Source: Aquimarina sp. MAR_2010_214
GTDB lineage: Bacteria > Bacteroidota > Bacteroidia > Flavobacteriales > Flavobacteriaceae
Assembly: GCF_002846555.1 (NCBI RefSeq)
Contig: NZ_PJMS01000001.1
Coordinates: forward strand, 5,797,501 to 5,861,500
DNA length: 64,000 bases
Direction: 5' to 3'
Under the pieces are notes generated by a model that saw nothing but the letters and a program-made list of their open reading frames with translations, was not told the DNA's origin and ran no database searches. Position 1 is the first letter of the stretch; each line of letters opens with the position of its first letter. Both the position numbers and the translations under genes were made by a program. This document shows positions 63,726 to 64,000 of the stretch, in pieces.

Positions 63726-64000
63726 AATTTTTCTTTGATTGTCTACAATGTTATAAGTATGTGTCGTAGCAGAGCAAAATGTTACCAAGCTTTCGACAAA
63801 TCTGTGCTGATTTTATAATTTTTTCTCCCCAAAATCTTTGCACTATGGTAAATATACAAGAACCATTGGATTAAAACTTTAACTACTTGCTATGATCGCA
63901 TACCGTGTTGTGCGTTCGTTTTTTTTCACTTTGGTCAATTCATAAACCCGATTTATAGGCTTGTTTAACCATTCTTTTTACAATAAGGTGATGAAAAGGT

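Noticed and set aside
1..64000. CRISPR arrays, tRNA and rRNA genes
   Set aside because: I looked for evenly spaced direct repeats and cloverleaf or rRNA-like GC-rich segments and saw none. A weak tRNA could be missed by eye.

Overview
The window is AT-rich DNA from a marine-type member of the Bacteroidota, most likely Flavobacteriaceae and plausibly Aquimarina or a close relative. The evidence is type IX secretion (T9SS) C-terminal sorting domains, a SusC/SusD pair, TAnnTTTG-type -7 promoter boxes and weak ribosome binding sites. I see no rRNA, tRNA, CRISPR array or complete insertion sequence.

Region 1 (1-15.6 kb) looks like a cell-surface and exopolysaccharide neighbourhood. It holds a 5'-truncated T9SS-exported protein with calcium-binding TSP3-like repeats, a Wzx-type flippase, two tandem STAS proteins (the second lacks the phosphorylatable Ser), a GT4 glycosyltransferase and a T9SS-exported expansin. 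A tightly overlapping minus-strand operon follows (12-TM-class PTPS-related membrane protein, Ig-like anchored protein, membrane-anchored GH5-like hydrolase), with a divergent polyprenyl-phosphate-type GT2.

Region 2 (15.7-31.9 kb) is an iron-acquisition locus. A minus-strand operon encodes a PLP decarboxylase, an N-hydroxylase, an MFS exporter, a fused GNAT-NIS synthetase, a separate GNAT and a second NIS synthetase. The same strand continues into a fatty acid hydroxylase, an acyltransferase-type membrane protein and an RpfF-type DSF synthase homologue. Nearby are an AraC regulator, a long-chain flavodoxin, a PepSY reductase and the broken remnant of a TonB-dependent receptor. The decarboxylase promoter and the remnant's promoter share one layout: a TTTATTT-N5-AAATAAA box, a -7 element and a 29-bp AraC-type site at almost identical spacing. 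A third copy of the box lies in a perfect palindrome before flavodoxin.

Region 3 (32-39.7 kb) has a SusC/SusD pair with an alkaline-phosphatase-superfamily enzyme, then an XRE/S24 repressor divergent from a small HTH protein, with palindromic operator candidates between them.

Region 4 (40-57.6 kb) is the least explained part. Two paralogous two-domain beta proteins are followed by a two-gene transcription unit of a 1200-residue and a 3988-residue protein. Neither large protein has a signal peptide. The giant one has an N-terminal Rossmann-like segment, long amphipathic beta-strand arrays, four LysM-like modules and SbsA-like Ig domains. A strong terminator closes the unit.

Region 5 (57.6-64 kb, all minus strand) carries an AraC regulator, a perfect 19-bp inverted repeat and a three-gene unit (tandem-repeat lipoprotein, ferric-reductase-like flavocytochrome, DUF1772-like membrane protein), then three poorly characterised genes ending in an ankyrin-repeat protein.
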